A stretch of DNA of 10,013 nt from Burkholderiaceae bacterium. Its GTDB lineage: Bacteria; Pseudomonadota; Gammaproteobacteria; Burkholderiales; Burkholderiaceae_C. This document shows, one piece after another, positions 6,565-10,013 of this stretch (positions are counted from its first letter, which is position 1; each line of letters begins with the position of its first letter). Where the stretch lies: the NCBI GenBank assembly GCA_023268425.1, contig JALRFN010000376.1:1-10013 (forward strand), written 5' to 3'. The notes under the pieces are model-generated. The model had not been told where the DNA came from and did not search any database. It saw nothing but the letters and a program-made list of their open reading frames with translations. Made by a program: the position numbers and the translations under genes.

Positions 6565-7728
6565 ATGTTTTTGTCGATCCGTCGTACGCTTGTTGCCTTC
6601 TCCATCGCTTGCTTGTTGCTTCCCGCCGCTGGTGGTGTGCAGGCGGCTTCGCCGCGCGTAGAAGAGGCCAAGGCGGCTTTGCGCCAGGTCAACCGCACGG
6701 CTCACCAGACCAAGCGCACGGTCAAGGTGCGCGTTTCCTCCAAGGCGGTTCAAAAAGCTGCTGCGGCCAAGTCCACGCCACAGCAAGTTCGCACGAAGCA
6801 AAAGCGCGTGAGCCAGAAGTTGCTTGCACGCGCGAGCAAGCGCACGCCGCAAGCACGCGTGACGCGCCAAGCGGTGGCGACAGCCACTGTGGTCGCTGCG
6901 CCTGCTGTCATGTCTAGCCGTGCTGCGCCGTCTCCAGTGGTGATGGCAGATGCCTTGAAATTGCGCTCCAACGTCGCCTACGTGATCGATGCGCAAACGC
7001 GCGAAGTCTTGGTGAGCAAAAACGACGATGAGGTCTTGCCCATCGCGTCCCTGACCAAGCTGATGACGGCTTTGGTCATCCATGACCAGGGTTTGGATAT
7101 GGAGCAACTCATCACCATCACCGACGATGATGTGGACCGGCTCAAAGGCAGCCGCTCGCGCTTGCGCGTGGGTTCCAAGTTGACCCGTGGCGAGTTGATG
7201 CATTTGGCCCTGATGTCCAGCGAAAACCGGGCTGCCCATGCCTTGGGCCGCACCTTCCCAGGTGGGCTGAACGCGTTTGTGGCCAACATGAATGCCAAGG
7301 CAGCTTTGCTGGGCATGACGTCCACGCACTACGTGGAGCCCACGGGTTTGTCCAGCGACAACCGCTCCAGCGCGCGCGATCTGGCCTTGCTGGTGGGCGT
7401 GGCCGCGACGCGGCCCATGTTGCGCGATCTCTCGACCGACGAGGGCGCAATGGTGCGGGCCAAGAACCGTGATTTGGCTTACCGCAACACCAATGCACTG
7501 GTGCGGTCAGACGACTGGGACATTGACTTGCAAAAGACGGGTTATATCCGTGAGGCCGGTCGGTGCTTGGTCATGAAGGCCAAGGTCGCAGATCGACCCT
7601 TGATCATGATCTTCCTGGACTCCGAGGGCAAGTACACCCGCCTGGGTGACGCCAACCGCGTGCGCAAATGGCTCGAGTCTGAGCCCCGCGCCAACCACGC
7701 CTCTTCGGCCTACGCCAGCCACAGTTGA
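6565..7728 (+). CDS. Periplasmic D-alanyl-D-alanine carboxypeptidase/endopeptidase (PBP7/DacA family)
   Basis: Serine peptidase of family S11, acting on peptidoglycan stem peptides or cross-links in the periplasm. In 387-residue numbering the penicillin-binding motifs are SLTK (162-165, Ser162 nucleophile), SEN (219-221) and KTG (324-326). A signal peptide runs from residue 1 to about 27 (IRR, then a hydrophobic stretch, cleavage after VQA). Between it and the catalytic domain (about 130-380) lies a 94-residue linker (35-128) with no Asp or Glu and 21 Lys/Arg, rich in Ala, Thr, Gln and Val. The protein has no C-terminal amphipathic anchor region of the DacA type and ends shortly after the fold, which fits PBP7 (endopeptidase) better. 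The ATG at 6565 is preferred to the in-frame GTG at 6541, since the latter precedes the likely transcription start. The gene is monocistronic and convergent with iclR. Confidence 0.93.
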   Translation: MFLSIRRTLVAFSIACLLLPAAGGVQAASPRVEEAKAALRQVNRTAHQTKRTVKVRVSSKAVQKAAAAKSTPQQVRTKQKRVSQKLLARASKRTPQARVTRQAVATATVVAAPAVMSSRAAPSPVVMADALKLRSNVAYVIDAQTREVLVSKNDDEVLPIASLTKLMTALVIHDQGLDMEQLITITDDDVDRLKGSRSRLRVGSKLTRGELMHLALMSSENRAAHALGRTFPGGLNAFVANMNAKAALLGMTSTHYVEPTGLSSDNRSSARDLALLVGVAATRPMLRDLSTDEGAMVRAKNRDLAYRNTNALVRSDDWDIDLQKTGYIREAGRCLVMKAKVADRPLIMIFLDSEGKYTRLGDANRVRKWLESEPRANHASSAYASHS

Positions 7729-7737
7729 GGCAGTTTC

Positions 7738-7772
7738 AGCCTCAGCACCATGCTGTCGAGGCTTTGCTTTTT
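7738..7772 (+). terminator. Probable intrinsic terminator of the D,D-peptidase gene
   Basis: AGCCTC-AGCA (7738-7747) pairs with TGCT and GAGGCT (7751-7754, 7758-7763) around a CCA loop, with a three-base bulge GTC, followed by TTGCTTTTT. It lies ten bases after the stop, in the 42-base gap between convergent genes. The bulge and the interrupted T-run lower confidence. Confidence 0.5.
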
Positions 7773-8553
7773 ACATCCCGGCCCAACCGAGGGCGCGAGA
7801 GATGTCGTTGGCGGTCGCCTTTAACTTGTTCGCCCAGGCATCGTCGATGCGGCTGGCGGGTGCTGAAATCGACAGTCCCGCAATCAACTGCCCTTGGTCA
7901 TCGTGGATGCCTGCGGCCATGCAGCGCACGCCCAGTTCGAGCTCTTCGTTGTCACGCGCCATGCCGCTTTGGCGGGCTTGTTGCAATTCACGTTCCAAGG
8001 CACTGAGCTCGGTGATGCTGTTGCGCGTTTGGCCGGGCAGGCCCGTGCGGGTGGCGTAGGCGCGCACGCGAGCGGGTTCTTCAGCGGACAAAAACAATTT
8101 GCCCACGGAGGTCAGGTGCAAAGGCGCACGTCCGCCGATGGCCCGCACAACTTGCATGCCTGAGCGCTCGCTGTAGCTGCGTTCGATGTAGACAATCTCA
8201 TCGCCTTGGCGCACGCTGAGGTTGACGGGTTGTTGAATCTGACGATAGAGCTCGCGCATGGGGCCCATGGCCACGTCGCGCACGTTCAGGCGCGCTTTGA
8301 CCAAGTTACCCAGTTCCAATAGCCGCATGCCCAGGCGGTAGGAACCCGATTCGGGGCGATCGATGAAGCGACCGATGGCTAAATCGTTGAGGATGCGGTG
8401 TGCCGTCGATGGGTGCAGGCCTGCCTTTTCGCTGATTTCTTTCAGCGACATGGGCTCTTCTCGCGTGGCCAAGACTTCGAACAGGGTGAACATGCGCTCG
8501 ATCACCTGCACGGTCGGTTTGGTCACGGGAGGCGGCAGCGGCGTGGGGGACAT
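7771..8553 (-). CDS. IclR-family transcriptional regulator
   Basis: 260-residue regulator with an N-terminal winged helix-turn-helix and a C-terminal effector-binding (GAF-like) domain. The recognition region SLKEISEKAGLHPSTAHRIL lies at 36-55, followed by the wing GRFIDRPESGSYRLG (61-75). The effector domain covers about 80-255, with the typical APLHLTSVGKLFLS and the late GVRCMAAGI and LSISAPASR segments. Members generally sense small organic acids or aromatic compounds and often control a neighbouring catabolic operon. Here the neighbours are a peptidase (convergent) and bpt (upstream, same strand), neither an obvious target, so its regulon is probably elsewhere or autoregulatory. The start ATG at 8553 has only a weak ribosome site; TAAAAT at 8586-8581 on the minus strand is a plausible -10 box giving a leader of about 20 bases. 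Confidence 0.94.
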   Translation of the reverse strand: MSPTPLPPPVTKPTVQVIERMFTLFEVLATREEPMSLKEISEKAGLHPSTAHRILNDLAIGRFIDRPESGSYRLGMRLLELGNLVKARLNVRDVAMGPMRELYRQIQQPVNLSVRQGDEIVYIERSYSERSGMQVVRAIGGRAPLHLTSVGKLFLSAEEPARVRAYATRTGLPGQTRNSITELSALERELQQARQSGMARDNEELELGVRCMAAGIHDDQGQLIAGLSISAPASRIDDAWANKLKATANDISRALGWAGM

Positions 8554-8580
8554 GGCACAGCGTAAAGTGGTTGACGCGCG

Positions 8581-8586
8581 ATTTTA
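8581..8586 (-). promoter_or_regulatory. Candidate -10 box of iclR
   Basis: TAAAAT in the minus-strand context TTGTAAAATCGCG, about 28 bases before the iclR start codon. It resembles the -10 proposed for infA in this window. No clear -35 box is present. The rest of the 116-base gap to bpt shows no terminator for bpt, so read-through from aat-bpt into iclR is possible. Confidence 0.35.
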
Positions 8587-8669
8587 CAAGATGAAATTTG
8601 AACGGACGCACTGACGACGATTCGTGTGTGCCGTCTGACACGCCGATGCGTTCCCAAGGCGACAGCGCT

Positions 8670-9404
8670 TCAGTCCCAGACCACCCAGCGGCCGTCGATC
8701 AGCCGCTCTTGGGGCGTGAAGCGGCTTTTGTAAGCCATTTTGGGGCTGTGCTCGATCCAGTAGCCCAGATACAAATAAGGCAGGTTCAAGGCCTTGGCCT
8801 TGTTGATTTGCCACAAGATGCTGTAGGTGCCCAGGCTCTCTTTGGCTTCGGGGTCGAAGAAGGTGTAGACCGCGGACAAGCCATCTCGCACCAAGTCAAT
8901 GATGGAGACCATGACCAGTTGCGCTGGGCCCGTGTCTTGCGGCTGCCAGAACTCCACCAAACGTGTGTTCACGCGCGATGCCAGCAGGTATTGGCGGTAT
9001 TGGTCGGGTGCGTCTTCGTCCATGCCCCCGCTGGGGTGGCGGGCACGCTGGTATTTCAGATACAGCGCATAGTGTTCGCTGGAAAAACTGGGCACCAAGG
9101 TTCGCGTCTGCAAAGCCGCGCTGCGGCGCCAAGCGCGTTTCTGCGAGGCAGAGGCCAGGAAGTTGCGCGTATCAATGCGCACTGAGATGCAGGCATCGCA
9201 CTGGTCGCAATGCGGTCGGTAGGCAAAGCCGCCGCTGCGGCGAAACCCCTGGGTGATCAGGTCACTGTAGGCGTCTGCGTGCACACGCTCAGACGGTGTG
9301 GCGACTTGGGAGCGCGCCATGCGTCCAGGCAGGTAACTGCAAGGGAAGGCAGAGGTGGCATAGAACTGAATCGCCTCCCAAGGCAGCTCTTGGGCCTGAC
9401 TCAT
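8670..9404 (-). CDS. bpt: Bpt: Asp/Glu leucyltransferase (bacterial protein transferase, ATE-like)
   Basis: 244-residue cytoplasmic enzyme of the N-degron pathway. It transfers leucine from Leu-tRNA to proteins with N-terminal Asp or Glu, which are then delivered by ClpS to ClpAP. The N-terminal ATE domain has the conserved cysteines: Cys22 in PCSYLPGRMARS and the triad Cys66, Cys69 and Cys72 in HCDQCDACISVRI. The C-terminal GNAT-like domain shows GLSAVYTFFDP (175-185), SLGTYSILWQI (190-200) and YLGYWIEHSPKMAYKSRF (212-229). The length is normal. The ATG at 9404 overlaps the aat stop (ATGA, 9401-9404), so the two are translationally coupled. The frame remains open upstream to 9620, but that would lie inside aat and is rejected. 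In many Burkholderiales, as I recall, pyrD follows this pair; here an iclR gene follows. Confidence 0.96.
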   Translation of the reverse strand: MSQAQELPWEAIQFYATSAFPCSYLPGRMARSQVATPSERVHADAYSDLITQGFRRSGGFAYRPHCDQCDACISVRIDTRNFLASASQKRAWRRSAALQTRTLVPSFSSEHYALYLKYQRARHPSGGMDEDAPDQYRQYLLASRVNTRLVEFWQPQDTGPAQLVMVSIIDLVRDGLSAVYTFFDPEAKESLGTYSILWQINKAKALNLPYLYLGYWIEHSPKMAYKSRFTPQERLIDGRWVVWD

Positions 9405-9955
9405 GCGGCCTCCGGCACGCTGGCGATGGGGTACAAGCGCGTGTCCAGTTGCGCCCACAGTTGCGGGTGGAACACCCACTGCGGGGGCGCCAGGCTCGGG
9501 GCGACCAACTCGGTGACCGCATCCAAAAATGCATCGCGATGAACCGGCATGGCGCCCATGGACGCCAAGTGTGGGGTTTCTTGTTGGCAGTCGATCACCG
9601 GCATGTCGTGCGCTCGACAAAAGGCGACCAATGCGGCCAGGGCGATTTTTGAGGCATCGGTTTGTCTGGAGAACATGGACTCGCCGTAGACCATGTGGCC
9701 GATGTTGACCACATATAGCCCACCCACCAGTCGCTCGTGTGCATACACCTCAACGCTGTGCGCCAAGCCGCTGCGGTGCAAAGCGGCGTAGGCTTCGATG
9801 AGTTCAGCCTGAATCCACGTGCCGCGCTGGCCGCGCCTAGGCGTTTGTGCGCAGGCTTCGATGACGTCGATGAAGGCGCTGTCCATGTGCACTTGTAGGC
9901 TGCCGTCAGTGAGCCCCCGCGAGATGGTTTTGCGCAAGCTGCGGTGGAGTTTGAA
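9401..9955 (-). CDS. aat: Aat: leucyl/phenylalanyl-tRNA-protein transferase, N-terminal third missing
   Basis: Transfers Leu or Phe from tRNA to N-terminal Arg/Lys of proteins, making them ClpS/ClpAP substrates. Homology is clear from FKLHRSLRKTI (frame from 9955) onward. Numbering from the TTG at 9937: GTWI (39-42), HSVEVY (60-65), GESMFSR (85-91), and IDCQ (115-118) with the Asp corresponding to the catalytic one of E. coli. The C-terminus is intact and overlaps bpt by ATGA. E. coli Aat has about 75 residues before the equivalent of FKLHRS, including GIFPWF and WWSPDPR. None of these can be found in any minus-strand frame up to the window end, and an in-frame TAA stands at 9970-9968. A TTG at 9937 could start a short 178-residue product, but it would lack the N-terminal domain. 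Thus the gene is broken at about 9953-9958, by rearrangement or by assembly error. Confidence 0.9.
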   Translation of the reverse strand, partial: FKLHRSLRKTISRGLTDGSLQVHMDSAFIDVIEACAQTPRRGQRGTWIQAELIEAYAALHRSGLAHSVEVYAHERLVGGLYVVNIGHMVYGESMFSRQTDASKIALAALVAFCRAHDMPVIDCQQETPHLASMGAMPVHRDAFLDAVTELVAPSLAPPQWVFHPQLWAQLDTRLYPIASVPEAA

Positions 9956-10013
9956 ATGCGCACCCCGTTAAATGGAATCATCGGGACGCTTGCCTTGTTA
10001 GAAGATACCAAGC
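9953..10013 (+). pseudogene. Fragment of a sensor histidine kinase (H-box region), fused at a junction
   Basis: In the frame starting at 9953 the plus strand reads EMRTPLNGIIGTLALLED followed by TK to the window end. EMRTPLNGIIG is the hallmark of the phospho-acceptor (HisKA) box of hybrid and other histidine kinases, normally preceded by Ser-His. Here the codon before Glu is TTT (Phe), because the bases up to about 9952 belong to aat on the other strand. The phosphorylated His and everything N-terminal are therefore absent. Two TTA codons and a G+C of about 48% over 9962-10013 differ from the neighbouring genes, suggesting another source. The rest of the kinase, if present, lies beyond the window. 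Confidence 0.65.

Noticed and set aside
6367..7329. 320-codon open frame on the minus strand opposite the D,D-peptidase gene
   Set aside because: It is antisense to a gene with all catalytic motifs, is rich in His, Gln and Arg as expected of a shadow in GC-rich DNA, and shows no family motif.
9405..9620. Upstream extension of bpt to 9620
   Set aside because: The extension lies wholly within conserved aat coding sequence; the ATG at 9404, overlapping the aat stop, gives the normal family length.
9595..10011. 138-codon minus-strand frame running to the right edge
   Set aside because: It is out of frame with the conserved aat sequence over most of its length and shows no Aat N-terminal motif; it is a shadow plus the reverse of the kinase fragment.

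Overview
The window looks like chromosomal DNA of a betaproteobacterium, most likely Burkholderiales and probably Comamonadaceae. The grounds are a moderately high G+C content, -10 boxes of the TAAAAT type, an 89-residue IF-1 with a basic tail, and the aat-bpt pair. I assigned the group from the protein sequences by memory, not by a search. The genes are ordinary and densely packed. I see no rRNA, tRNA, CRISPR array, insertion sequence or phage gene.

Layout from left to right. (1) 1-1171, minus: an AMP-forming acyl-CoA synthetase cut by the window edge, transcribed away from (2) a thiolase at 1409-2617, plus. This divergent pair suggests uptake and beta-oxidation-type breakdown of a fatty or other organic acid. 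(3) 2771-4396, minus: a Na+/phosphate cotransporter with a PhoU-like tail, convergent with the thiolase. (4) 4611-4880, minus: infA (IF-1), read from a TTG codon and closed by a textbook intrinsic terminator. (5) 5150-6174, minus: a two-gene unit in which a MerR-type regulator overlaps by 4 bases a 2-oxoglutarate/Fe(II) dioxygenase. The dioxygenase closely resembles the HIF/EF-Tu prolyl hydroxylases. A candidate MerR-type promoter with a 19-base spacer and a centred dyad lies upstream. (6) 6565-7728, plus: a periplasmic D-Ala-D-Ala carboxypeptidase/endopeptidase with an unusually basic linker. (7) 7771-8553, minus: an IclR regulator. (8) 8670-9955, minus: aat and bpt, the two aminoacyl transferases that mark proteins for the leucine N-degron pathway, overlapping by ATGA.

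The two observations most worth following are these. First, a PHD2-like prolyl hydroxylase lies two genes downstream in a MerR unit and just upstream of infA, which hints at a link between 2-oxoglutarate/oxygen state and translation. Second, the right edge is a sharp chimeric junction. About 75 N-terminal codons of aat are missing and are replaced, at a six-base shared sequence, by the H-box region of an unrelated histidine kinase on the opposite strand. That junction is either a real rearrangement or, perhaps more likely, an assembly misjoin at a contig end.
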